Positions 43,487-53,300 of a stretch of DNA of 64,000 nt are shown in pieces. Made by a program: the position numbers and the translations under genes. The stretch's first letter is position 1. Every line of letters begins with the position of its first letter. The stretch spans positions 558,001 to 622,000 of the forward strand of contig NZ_BMWT01000001.1 in the NCBI RefSeq assembly GCF_014651375.1, read 5' to 3'. This DNA comes from Tateyamaria omphalii. GTDB lineage: Bacteria; Pseudomonadota; Alphaproteobacteria; Rhodobacterales; Rhodobacteraceae. The notes beneath the pieces are model-generated. The model made no database searches and had not been told where the DNA came from. It worked only from the letters and a program-made list of their open reading frames with translations.

Positions 43487-44383
43487 ATGGCTGAGATTAC
43501 GCTGTTGGACGGTGGCATGGGGCAGGAACTGGTGCACCGCGCCGGGGACAAACCCACGCCCCTATGGTCGACACAGATCATGCTGGATCATCCCGGCTTG
43601 GTCACGCAGGTGCATGCAGATTTCTTTGCTGCAGGTGCCACGATTGCGACCACCAACAGCTACGCCATTCATCACGACCGTCTGACGGATACACCCGTCG
43701 AGGGCGCGTTTTCGGCCCTTCACCAAAGCGCGCTATACGAAGCACGCACGGCGCGGCGCGAACATGGTTCGGGTCGCATTGCCGGGGCGATTGGTCCGTT
43801 GCGGGCCAGTTATCGCCCGGACCTGCACCCCGCTTCGGATGTGGCCGTGCCCCTTTTCGCCGAGGTGGCAGAGTTGCTTGCACCGGCGTGTGATTTGCTG
43901 ATCTGCGAGACGGTCGCGTCCTTGGCGCATGCGCGTGATATTCTCGCGGCCAGCGTGCCAATGGGCTTGCCAGTGTGGCTTGCCCTGACCGTCGATGATC
44001 GCGACGGATCCAAACTGCGGTCGGGCGAACCGGTTGCCGATGCCGTGCCGGTGGCCGAAGAGGGTAGTGCCAGCGCACTGCTCATCAACTGTTCGGCCCC
44101 CGAGGCGATCCCGGCTGCACTGGCTGCGCTGACAACAAGCAGCCTGCCATATGGCGCCTATGCCAATGGCTTCGAACAGATCACGTCTGATTTTCTTGAA
44201 AACAAGCCCACCGTCGACAGCCTGTCGGCGCGGCGCGACTTCACCCCTGTTCTCTATGCCGACCATGCGATGTCGTGGATCGACGCAGGCGCCACCATTG
44301 TGGGCGGCTGTTGCGAGGTTGGCCCCGCCCATATCGCTGAAATCGCCCGACGCCTGAAAGCCGCCGGGCATATAATCGTCTGA
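43487..44383 (+). CDS. Homocysteine S-methyltransferase family protein
   Basis: A 298-residue (beta/alpha)8 enzyme of the homocysteine S-methyltransferase/BHMT family. It starts L-L-D-G-G-M-G-Q-E-L, and the zinc ligands are Cys202 in L-I-N-C-S-A-P-E and the Cys pair 275-276 in V-G-G-C-C-E-V. It transfers a methyl group from a donor such as S-methylmethionine, betaine or a related onium compound to homocysteine. ATG 43487 has GGAG 8 nt upstream. It is enclosed by two dimethylglycine-dehydrogenase-like genes, which favours a betaine-type N-methyl donor, with later methyls removed oxidatively. Confidence 0.92.
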   Translation: MAEITLLDGGMGQELVHRAGDKPTPLWSTQIMLDHPGLVTQVHADFFAAGATIATTNSYAIHHDRLTDTPVEGAFSALHQSALYEARTARREHGSGRIAGAIGPLRASYRPDLHPASDVAVPLFAEVAELLAPACDLLICETVASLAHARDILAASVPMGLPVWLALTVDDRDGSKLRSGEPVADAVPVAEEGSASALLINCSAPEAIPAALAALTTSSLPYGAYANGFEQITSDFLENKPTVDSLSARRDFTPVLYADHAMSWIDAGATIVGGCCEVGPAHIAEIARRLKAAGHIIV

Positions 44384-44392
44384 GGATGTACT

Positions 44393-46840
44393 ATGCCTGA
44401 TCTTCCCTCCAACGCCCGCGTTGTCATCATTGGTGGTGGCGTCATTGGCTGTTCGGTTGCCTATCACCTGACCAAGCTCGGGTGGAAAGACGTGGTGCTG
44501 CTGGAACGCAAGCAGCTGACATCGGGCACCACGTGGCACGCTGCCGGTCTGATTGCCCAGCTGCGCGCAACGGCCAACATGACCAAACTGGCCCGCTATA
44601 GCCAAGAACTCTATGGTACGTTGGAGGCTGAAACCGGTGTGGCCACAGGGTTCAAGCGCGTCGGGTCGATCACCGCTGCCTTGACCGACGAGCGGCTGGA
44701 AGAGCTGCGCCGTCAAGCCGGTATGGCCCGGTCCTTTGGCGTGGATGTCGAGGAAATCTCGCCCTCCGAAGTCAAAGCTCGCTACGAACACATGAACATC
44801 GACGGTGTGACCGGAGGTGTCTATCTGCCGCTGGACGGTCAGGGCGACCCGGCCAACATCGCGCTGGCGCTGGCCAAGGGTGCACGTCAGAACGGGGCCA
44901 AGGTGCAGGAACGTGTGGCTGTCACCAACATCGTGCGAGAAGGCCGCAAGGTGACCGGTGTTGACTGGAAAGGCGAGGATGGCAGCGATGGTCACATCGC
45001 CTGCGATATGATCGTGAACTGTGCAGGCATGTGGGGACACGAGGTGGGCCGTATGGCGGGCGTGAACGTGCCGCTGCAAGCCTGCGAACACTTCTACATT
45101 GTGACCGAGTCCATCAAGGATCTGAAGCAATTGCCCGTGCTGCGCATCCCCGACGAATGCGCCTACTACAAGGAAGATGCGGGTAAAATCCTGCTGGGCG
45201 CGTTTGAGCCGAACGCCAAGCCTTGGGCTGTGGATGGCATCCCGAAGGACTTTGAGTTCGACCAACTGCCCGAAGATTTCGACCATTTCGAGCCGATCCT
45301 TGAGGCTGCTGTGAACCGTCTGCCGATGCTGGCCGAGGCGGGGATCCACACCTTCTTTAACGGGCCCGAATCGTTCACCCCTGACGACGCTTACCACCTG
45401 GGCCTTGCGCCCGAGATGGACAATGTCTGGGTCGCGTGTGGTTTCAACTCGATTGGTATCCAGTCGGCGGGCGGCGCGGGTATGGCGCTGGCGCAGTGGA
45501 TGCAAGATGGCGACAAGCCCTTTGATCTGGGCGATGTGGACATCAGCCGGATGCAGCCGTTCCAGGGCAACAAGACCTATCTGGCTGAACGGTCGACCGA
45601 AACATTGGGCCTGCTTTACGCAGATCACTTCCCCTTCCGCCAAAAGGCAACGGCGCGTGGCGTTCGCCGGTCGCCATTCCACGGGCACCTTATGGAACGC
45701 GGCGCGGTCATGGGCGAATTTGCTGGCTGGGAACGCGCAAACTGGATCGCCCGTGCGGGCCAGACGCCGGAATATGAATACAGCTGGAACCGCCAGAACT
45801 TCTTTGACAACGTGCGTGAAGAGCACATGGCGATCCGCCAGAATGTGGGCATGTATGACATGTCCTCTTTCGGCAAGATCCGGGTCGAGGGGCGCGATGC
45901 CGAGGCGTTCATGAACTACGTGGGTGGCGGTAACTACTCGGTGCCGAACGGCAAGATCGTCTATACCCAATTCCTGAACAACCGCGGTGGGGTCGAGGCG
46001 GATGTGACCGTCACTCGGTTGACCGAAACGGCCTATCTGGTGGTGACTCCGGCAGCCACACGTCTGGCGGACCAGACATGGATGGAACGCCATGTGGGTG
46101 ATTTCAACGTCGTGATCACCGACGTCACCCCGGGCGAAGGCGTGCTGGCCGTCATGGGGCCACGCTCGCGCGAGTTGCTGAATGCGGTTTCGCCTGCGGA
46201 CTTATCGAACGAGAACAACCCGTTTGGCACTGCGCAGCAGATCGAAATCGGCATGGGCCTGGCTCGTATCCACCGCGTGACTTACGTGGGCGAGCTGGGC
46301 TGGGAGGTTTATGTGTCCTCCGACATGGCGGGGCACGTGTTTGAAACGCTCTATGAAGCGGGTCAGGACATGGGTCTGAAGCTGTGTGGCATGCACATGA
46401 TGGACACTTGCCGGATCGAAAAAGGCTTCCGCCACTTTGGTCATGATATCACCTGCGAAGACCACGTGATGGAGGCGGGCCTTGGCTTTGCCGTGAAGAA
46501 GGACAAGCCGTCCTTCATCGGGCGCGACGCGGTCCTTCGCAAGCAGGATGAAGGGCTGGAAAACCGGATGCTGCAGTTCAAGCTGACCGATCCCGAGCCC
46601 CTGCTTTATCACAACGAGCCGATTGTGCGGGATGGTGAGATCGTGGGTTACCTGACTTCGGGCGCATACGGGCACCATCTGGGTGCCGCTATGGGCCTTG
46701 GCTATGTGCCGTGCAAGGGTGAAGCGGCAGCGGATGTTCTGGCCTCGACGTACGAGATCGATGTGGCCGGTACGAGGGTCCGGGCAGAGGCATCCCTGAA
46801 GCCGATGTATGACCCGAAATCCGAGCGCGTGAAGGCGTGA
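44393..46840 (+). CDS. Dimethylglycine/sarcosine-dehydrogenase-like FAD-GcvT protein, copy B
   Basis: An 815-residue paralogue of the 41018 gene: DAO domain with V-V-I-I-G-G-G-V-I-G-C-S and T-W-H-A-A-G-L-I-A-Q, FAO_M linker, and GcvT half with V-G-M-Y-D-M-S-S-F-G-K, V-T-Y-V-G-E-L-G-W-E-V-Y and G-F-R-H-F-G-H-D-I-T. This copy is closer to classical dimethylglycine or sarcosine dehydrogenases of the DMGDH family. It follows the homocysteine methyltransferase by 9 bp. Expected products are a demethylated amine and 5,10-methylene-tetrahydrofolate in the cytoplasm. Confidence 0.93.
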   Translation: MPDLPSNARVVIIGGGVIGCSVAYHLTKLGWKDVVLLERKQLTSGTTWHAAGLIAQLRATANMTKLARYSQELYGTLEAETGVATGFKRVGSITAALTDERLEELRRQAGMARSFGVDVEEISPSEVKARYEHMNIDGVTGGVYLPLDGQGDPANIALALAKGARQNGAKVQERVAVTNIVREGRKVTGVDWKGEDGSDGHIACDMIVNCAGMWGHEVGRMAGVNVPLQACEHFYIVTESIKDLKQLPVLRIPDECAYYKEDAGKILLGAFEPNAKPWAVDGIPKDFEFDQLPEDFDHFEPILEAAVNRLPMLAEAGIHTFFNGPESFTPDDAYHLGLAPEMDNVWVACGFNSIGIQSAGGAGMALAQWMQDGDKPFDLGDVDISRMQPFQGNKTYLAERSTETLGLLYADHFPFRQKATARGVRRSPFHGHLMERGAVMGEFAGWERANWIARAGQTPEYEYSWNRQNFFDNVREEHMAIRQNVGMYDMSSFGKIRVEGRDAEAFMNYVGGGNYSVPNGKIVYTQFLNNRGGVEADVTVTRLTETAYLVVTPAATRLADQTWMERHVGDFNVVITDVTPGEGVLAVMGPRSRELLNAVSPADLSNENNPFGTAQQIEIGMGLARIHRVTYVGELGWEVYVSSDMAGHVFETLYEAGQDMGLKLCGMHMMDTCRIEKGFRHFGHDITCEDHVMEAGLGFAVKKDKPSFIGRDAVLRKQDEGLENRMLQFKLTDPEPLLYHNEPIVRDGEIVGYLTSGAYGHHLGAAMGLGYVPCKGEAAADVLASTYEIDVAGTRVRAEASLKPMYDPKSERVKA

Positions 46841-46885
46841 CGTCACCCAAAACGGGTGATAGGGCGGATGCGAAAGGATCTGCCC

Positions 46886-47779
46886 ATGTCGCAAAATTCT
46901 GGTGATACACCTGCAGGCCTCGGGTTCGCGCTCGGGGCCTATTTCCTGTGGGGATTCCTTCCGCTTTATATGAAGATGGTCAGCCACATGAGCGCGGCCG
47001 AGGTGGTGGCACATCGGGTGATCTGGTCTGTGCCCATTGCCGCCGTGGTTTTGATCTTGTTGAAACGCACAGGCGATCTGATGGCGGCGTTGCGCAGCCC
47101 ACGTATGCTGGCCATGGGATGTGTGACGGCCGCCTTGGTGTCGATCAACTGGGGCATCTATGTGTGGGCCATTGCGTCGGATCAGACGGTAGACGCGGCC
47201 CTCGGTTATTACATCAACCCTTTGTTTTCGGTGGTGTTGGGCGCACTGGTTCTGCGCGAGCGGGTCACGCGATTGCAATTGGTTGCCATTGGCCTTGCGG
47301 CCATCGCCGTGGCGGTTCTGATCTGGCAGGCGGGCTCTGTGCCGTGGGTCGCTGTTGGTCTGATCCTGTCCTGGGGCCTGTATGCGCTGGCCAAGAAACA
47401 GCTGCCCATCGGGCCAAATCAGGGCTTTATGCTGGAGGTCCTGATCCTGCTGATCCCTGCCATCGTTTACGCCACTTGGATGAGTGCAGACGGACAGGGA
47501 CATTTTCTCGCAACCGGTCTGAATGACACTCTTTTGTTGCTGGGATGTGGTGCGGTCACGGCGGTCCCACTGCTGCTGTATGCCAATGGAGCCAAGGGCT
47601 TGCGCCTGACCACCATTGCCATTCTGGGCTACCTCGCGCCCACGCTGATCTTTCTGATTGCGGTCTTTGTGTTCAAAGAGCCGCTGGATCAGGGGCGGTT
47701 GATGGCCTTTCCCATGATCTGGACAGCATTGGTGATCTATTCGGTTTCGATGATCAGGGAAATGCGCGCGGCGGCCTAG
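46886..47779 (+). CDS. rarD: EamA-family permease, RarD type
   Basis: A 297-residue protein with ten hydrophobic segments, the EamA drug/metabolite transporter pattern, of the RarD branch: G-A-Y-F-L-W-G-F-L-P-L-Y, E-V-V-A-H-R-V-I-W-S and N-W-G-I-Y-V-W-A followed by S-L-G-Y-Y-I-N-P-like G-Y-Y-I-N-P-L. RarD of E. coli was linked to chloramphenicol sensitivity; physiological substrates are unclear. ATG 46886 with AAGGA 7 nt upstream was chosen. The TAG stop shares CTAG with the convergent esterase gene. Confidence 0.9.
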   Translation: MSQNSGDTPAGLGFALGAYFLWGFLPLYMKMVSHMSAAEVVAHRVIWSVPIAAVVLILLKRTGDLMAALRSPRMLAMGCVTAALVSINWGIYVWAIASDQTVDAALGYYINPLFSVVLGALVLRERVTRLQLVAIGLAAIAVAVLIWQAGSVPWVAVGLILSWGLYALAKKQLPIGPNQGFMLEVLILLIPAIVYATWMSADGQGHFLATGLNDTLLLLGCGAVTAVPLLLYANGAKGLRLTTIAILGYLAPTLIFLIAVFVFKEPLDQGRLMAFPMIWTALVIYSVSMIREMRAAA

Positions 47780-48573
47780 GACGCTTCGAACCAGTTGCGG
47801 GCAAGGGTTGTCCAGCCGCGCGGCATCCCGTGGCCGCCGTCATGTTCGCAGAACTTGATCGCGCCGTCCGAACAGCTTGCGTTCCAGTCGCGGCAGCGGA
47901 AGCGGTCACCAATATCGATAGTGTCAGGATGAGTACGACACTGGTTTGCGGTGCGGGCGAGCGCAAGACTGTCCCAGAGGCTGCCCTGATGCCAGTCGCG
48001 GATTGCGCGGCCTTCGAACGGGACCTGGTTGTCGGCAAAACCGTGGATTTGCAGAAACCGAACAGGCTTGGTCGGGCAGCCGGTCGTATCGTTGGGTTCG
48101 CGCAAAGCTCCGGAAATCGATGTGAAGCCAGCAAACTGTTCCGCCACTTTGCAAGCCATCAACCACGCCATTGACCCACCAGCTGAAAACCCGGCCACAT
48201 AGATACGGTTCGGGTCGATGGAGGCTTTGGTCTTGGCGTCTTCAATCACGTCGAGTGTGAAGGCAATGTCGTCCCGTGCACTGCCATCACGACCTGGCCA
48301 GAAGCGTGTTTGTCGCCCCGGGATTTGTTGACCATTTGGGGCGATCACAACATACCCCGCGTCCGCAAAATCTGACTTGATCCCACCGCGAAAAATCATC
48401 TGTCCGGTGGCGTTATGACCATGGAAAAAGATCAACGCGGGCGCGCCTTCATTGCCGCCACCTCCGTCGATCATGTGATAACTGCCCCCGTCAATTTCAC
48501 AGGCGGTGTCGGGGCCGCACTGGGCGATCGCGAAGGTCGGAAGGGCGAGCAGGAGCGAGATTAAATACTTCAT
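47776..48573 (-). CDS. Secreted PHB-depolymerase-like esterase
   Basis: A 265-residue alpha/beta hydrolase with a signal peptide (MKYLISLLLALPTFAIA) and the pattern of LpqC/PHB depolymerase-family esterases: F-F-H-G-H-N near 45 (oxyanion region), nucleophile Ser in A-G-F-S-A-G-G-S near 128, and G-H-G-M-P near 250 with the catalytic His. Seven or more Cys in the mature part suggest disulfides and a periplasmic or extracellular location. The frame continues upstream, but the ATG at 48573 gives a proper signal peptide. The natural substrate could be a polyester or an aromatic ester. Confidence 0.88.
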   Translation of the reverse strand: MKYLISLLLALPTFAIAQCGPDTACEIDGGSYHMIDGGGGNEGAPALIFFHGHNATGQMIFRGGIKSDFADAGYVVIAPNGQQIPGRQTRFWPGRDGSARDDIAFTLDVIEDAKTKASIDPNRIYVAGFSAGGSMAWLMACKVAEQFAGFTSISGALREPNDTTGCPTKPVRFLQIHGFADNQVPFEGRAIRDWHQGSLWDSLALARTANQCRTHPDTIDIGDRFRCRDWNASCSDGAIKFCEHDGGHGMPRGWTTLARNWFEAS

Positions 48574-48679
48574 GCGATGCAAAGTGCATTTGGATACGGC
48601 AAAGCAAAGAGCCAATCGTACCCCTCCCTGAAACGTGAATGGGGTTGTCATCGGTCTGCGCATTTGAGAGGCGGGACAT

Positions 48680-49327
48680 ATGGATGACGTCTATTCCCCG
48701 CCAAACGATCCGTTGGAGATATTGCACGACGACGCAGAGTTGCTGGTGGTGTCGAAACCCTCTGGTCTGCTCAGCGTGCCAGGCAAGGGTGAGCACCTGT
48801 CGGACTGCCTGATTGCGCGGGTGCAAGCGGTGTGGCCGCACGCGCTGCTGGTACATCGACTTGATCGCGATACAAGCGGGGTCATGGTGTTTGGTCTGAC
48901 GCCGCACGCGCAGCGTTTTCTATCAAAGCAGTTCGAGCTACGCGCAGCCAAGAAAACCTATATCGCAAGGGTGTGGGGACGAATGACGCCAAAGACAGGG
49001 CGCGTTGATCTGCCCCTGATTGTGGATTGGCCGAACCGACCCAAGCAGCATGTTGATCATGAAAACGGCAAACCGGCGGTGACGGATTGGCGCGTGCTGC
49101 GCGACACCGAAACGGAAAGCCGCGTGCGACTGATGCCGCAGACCGGGCGGAGCCACCAATTGCGCGTCCACATGGCGGAGTTAGGCCACCCTATTCTGGG
49201 TGATCCGTTTTATGCGGAAGGGCCTGCGCGGGACTTTGAACGGTTGATGCTGCATTCCGAAGAGTTGCGGATCAAGCACCCGAATAGTGGCAAGATGATG
49301 CGTTTCCGGGCCCCCTCACTGTTTTGA
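48680..49327 (+). CDS. RluA-family pseudouridine synthase
   Basis: A 215-residue RNA pseudouridine synthase. The catalytic motif H-R-L-D-R-D-T-S-G-V carries Asp62, preceded by V-V-S-K-P-S-G-L-L-S-V-P and followed by Q-T-G-R-S-H-Q-L-R-V-H-M and H-P-I-L-G-D-P-F-Y. There is no S4 domain, so it is the small RluA type, which in E. coli modifies 23S rRNA U746 and tRNA U32. The ATG is 19 nt into a leader containing GGCGGGAC. No gene follows for nearly 1 kb. Confidence 0.92.
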   Translation: MDDVYSPPNDPLEILHDDAELLVVSKPSGLLSVPGKGEHLSDCLIARVQAVWPHALLVHRLDRDTSGVMVFGLTPHAQRFLSKQFELRAAKKTYIARVWGRMTPKTGRVDLPLIVDWPNRPKQHVDHENGKPAVTDWRVLRDTETESRVRLMPQTGRSHQLRVHMAELGHPILGDPFYAEGPARDFERLMLHSEELRIKHPNSGKMMRFRAPSLF

Positions 49328-50306
49328 AGATAATCAACCCGCGCGGCGATGTGGTGCAGGCAGACATCGCGCTTGGTACGAGTGCGGTGGGTGATACTTG
49401 GCAATTTGATCCCTTTCCCGCCTTCTGTTTTCAGTGGAGTATGAGCGACCGACCCCACAGACTTTGGAGTTCAATCTTGCACAGCCAGACTGCTGCCCTG
49501 CTGCAGTGGAGGGTTTTTGCATATGTGGTCAGTCAGTGCTGCGGACGCGAATGGGTTATATTGTGCAAATGAGGCACTTAACTGCACCTTGCGATCTCTA
49601 TTCCACAACCATGGGGCATTTGCAGTTCGGCGGACGCTAGACAGACGCTTGACTGCGGCGCCAGTGGCGACCAACCGTGCAGGAATATCTATGTTCTCCA
49701 GGTTTTCAGGGCGTGAATACGCTGCCACTCGAAGCGCCTGGGCAGTCATTTCGTTTTTTTGGGTGAGGCTCATAATTGCCCAAAGACTTAAAGCACCTTT
49801 TAAATCAAGGGTGAAATAATTCGGACGAATTACAGCCAAAGTCATTTTGAAATTCGTATGTGCTTCTAGTCAATCATCTAAAAGCTGTTAATGGCGAAAG
49901 CACCCGAGTGCTCATTTTCGGGTTTGAACAGCTGACTTTCCCAGACGATACCGTTTGTTCGATGCGCACCTGTGGCTTGCCTTGATGGCTCGTCACCCAG
50001 CTTGCATGGGCAAAATACCCCGGCGTGTGTGGTTGAAGTGCTAAAAGTGGCGGTTCTACAGGGATAAAGTGCGACTTGTGGCGGATTTTCTGCAAAATCG
50101 TTCGAGGCACCCCTCATGGTTGTGACTTCCATGCGACAGTCGCTGGCCGAGTTCGTAGGGGGAAAAATCTGAGGAAAAAAACGTTGATGACTTGCGGCTG
50201 GCGGTGCCAGTTTGTTGCAAAGTTCGGAAATATCGAATTTCCAAGATTAGTACTCGCGTAAAACGAGCAGAAAATCTGCCATTGGTCGCGAAAATGAGGG
50301 ATGGTG
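49328..50306. other. Long gene-poor gap before the giant repeat-protein gene
   Basis: About 980 bp with no supportable gene. The DNA is visibly richer in A and T than its neighbours, particularly at 49740-49870 and 50150-50290. Short open frames on the minus strand (49471-49845 and 49874-50132) have no ribosome sites or recognisable families; their Ser/Thr/Pro-rich wording could be the wreck of an old mobile element. Near the end, ggaaat/atttcc (50226-50242) is a short inverted repeat that may belong to the promoter of the next gene. It probably holds that promoter and leader. Confidence 0.5.
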
Positions 50307-53300
50307 ATGAAAACACTGAGTAGAGCCTTGCATTGGGCGCTGGCTATGGCTTGCGTATCTTTTCTTGCAGCTTTTCCAGCGCACTCCACACCCTTCACGA
50401 CCAACGTCCCGGGCACGAGCATCGCTCTGCCCGGTGCATATCCCGAAGCCGGCGGCGTCGCCATTGTGATGGAGGGAGTCAATGGGCAGATCTACTATCA
50501 ATTCAGTGATCCGAATGGAGCTTTTCGTGGCTTCAACTCGAACGGTCAGCCAACTCGATTCCGGGGCAACCCGTTTACCGTCAATGACCCCATTCCGTTG
50601 GATTGCGGCATTCGAAGCTGCACGGACTATTTTGGTGGCGCCATTGCACGGGTTCATGTCCGTTTCTCTGCCTTTGATGGGGACACTCAGCCGGGTGGGT
50701 TCGACGAGAATGACATCAGCCTGATCTTGAACGGTGTGAATGTCGGTAGCTGGTCAGGTCTGACCACAGAGCGAACCAACAACTCGGGTACTGTCAGCCA
50801 GGGGTTTCAGACGGGCTTTGGGAACAACAGTTTCAACACAGGCTGGTTCACCTCAACCAACCCTACGTTGCTCAACAGTCTGCTGACGACCGGTCAAACC
50901 ACAACCCAAGTATTGGATGACGATCCAAACGACAACTTCTGGGACTTCCGGAGGGGGCAGAGCCTCAGCGATGAAGCGCTGCGCACGATTGCACCCGGCT
51001 ACGAGTTTGAGAAAACTACAACTGCGACCGACTATACCGCCGTTGGCGATGTCATCACATACACTTACACCGTCACAAATATCGGGTCGGTTAACATCAA
51101 CAATCTGACCGTGTTTGATGACAAAGTGGATGAGCAGGGCGGAACCGTATCCTGTGATCGCACAACCATCAACGAGACAACGGGCGGTGGTGCGCCTCAG
51201 GTGGCCACTTGTACTGCTACCTACACGGTCACTCAGGATGACATCGACAACGAGAGCCTGACCAATATTGCCCGCGCCAATGGCGACCCGGAATTTGGCC
51301 AGTTGGGTGAAGTTCAAGACACCGTGACGTTGCCTGGTCCCACGGCGTCTGCCGATATGACGCTCACCAAGGTCGCGCGTGAGACGGCGTTCAGTGTCGT
51401 GGGTGAGGTGATCACCTACGACTACACCTTGGAAAACACTGGCAACACAACCCTGACGAACCTGAGTGTGTCAGACAATCGCATTCCAGCATTGTCCTGT
51501 GCACAGGCAACGCTGCTGCCCACCGAAACACTGACATGCACTGGTACCTATACCGTCACGCAGGCAGACTTGGACGACTTTGCCCAGAATGGCACGCCGC
51601 TAACAAATACGGCGACGGCCAATGCGCAAGATCGCGGCCAGTCCACACTGACGCGTAGCGTAGATGAGACTGTAGATGGTCCGGCGGCAGCACCGGCTCT
51701 TGTGGTGTCCAAGACAGCACTGCAACAAGACTTCGACAGTGATGACGACGTTCTGCAGTTCCGGATCGAAGTGACAAATACGGGCAATGTCACCTGGCCC
51801 GGTCCACCAACGATCACAGACGCCTTGATCACCGATGCTGGTGGGACAGTCAGCTGTCCTGCGGGTGCGATACCCCCCAATGGCGCTGTTATCTGTACTG
51901 CGGATTACGCTGTGGAGCAGGCGGATCTGAACGCTGGTGAGGTGTTGAATGAGGTGACGGCCTCGATCACCGTCGGAGGAGTCGCGGCAAGTGCATCGGG
52001 CTCTGTGACTGTCCCCGCTGTGCAGACGACCGGACTGACGTTGGTCAAGCAGCTTAATGCGACCAGCGCGACCAGCTTTGACGCGGCTGGCGTGACTCTG
52101 GTCTATGATTATGTCCTGACCAACACTGGCAATGTTACCCTGACCAGCCCGCGCATAACCGATGACAAGGTGTCTGCGACCTGCACCGCAACCGAGATCC
52201 TGCCGGGCACCAGCGTAACGTGTACCTCTGATGACTACATTACGCTTCAAGAGGACGTAGATTTAGGCTCAGTTACTAACATCGCCACGGCTGCTGCAGA
52301 TGATCCGGATGCAGCGGAAGTTTTGTCCGACCAAGCACAGGTCACGGTCGATGCTGACCAGATGCCCGAACTGACACTGGACAAGCTGGCGCCAGTGATC
52401 CCCGCTGTTGATTTCTTTGAGGGGCAAACGGTCACTTACACATATGAAATTGAAAATACCGGCAACACGACCATCACGGCTCCGCTGACGGTAAACGATG
52501 ACCGGTTCCCTGACCCGATTGACTGCGGCACGGGCGATCTGCTGATTGGAGAGACGCGGACATGCCAGGCTGTTTACACGATCACTGCGGCTGATGAGTC
52601 GCTTGGATTCGTGTCGAACACCGCCACAGCGACGGATGGGACAACAACATCCAACTCGGACACCGAAACAGTTCCGCAAGCAGGCACGGATGCGATCGAG
52701 CTGACCAAGACTGCGGATTTGGCCAGCGTTTCGAGCACGTCGGATGTTATCACCTACACATTCACTGTGACCAATGTGGGCGACCGGACCATTGGCGTAA
52801 ACAGAACAATATCCATCAATGACCCGCGCTTGAGTTCGGTGACATGTGTGCAAACCGGCCGAATATTCCCGGTGGGGCAAGGCACGCCGAACTCGGTCAC
52901 TTGTACCGGAACCACGACCCCGACCCAAGCCGAGATCGATGCGGGCGAGGTGGTCAACACCGCCACGGCCCAATTCACCCGCAACAATGGCGGCAACCCG
53001 TTTGACGTCGTATCCCCGTCCGCAGAGGCCACGGTGCCAGTTGGCATCACGCCGTCTTTTACCTTGGACAAGATTGGCCCGTCGCAATTCTCCAGCGTTG
53101 GTGAAATTCTCACTTACACGTTCCGGGTGACGAACGACACTGAACAGACAATTGCATCTGCAACGGTCACAGACCCATTGATCCCGGGTCTGGTTTGCGA
53201 TCTGACCAATATCGGTCCGCTTGCTTTCCAAGAATGCACAGGTGCCTACACGGTGACCCAAGCAGATCTGGATCGGGAGACGATTACAAACATTGCGACC

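Noticed and set aside
43733..46093. A 786-codon open frame on the minus strand opposite the FAD-GcvT gene
   Set aside because: It lies antisense to two well-supported enzymes, has no domain pattern and is His/Val/Gln-rich as expected from the reverse frame of high-GC codons.
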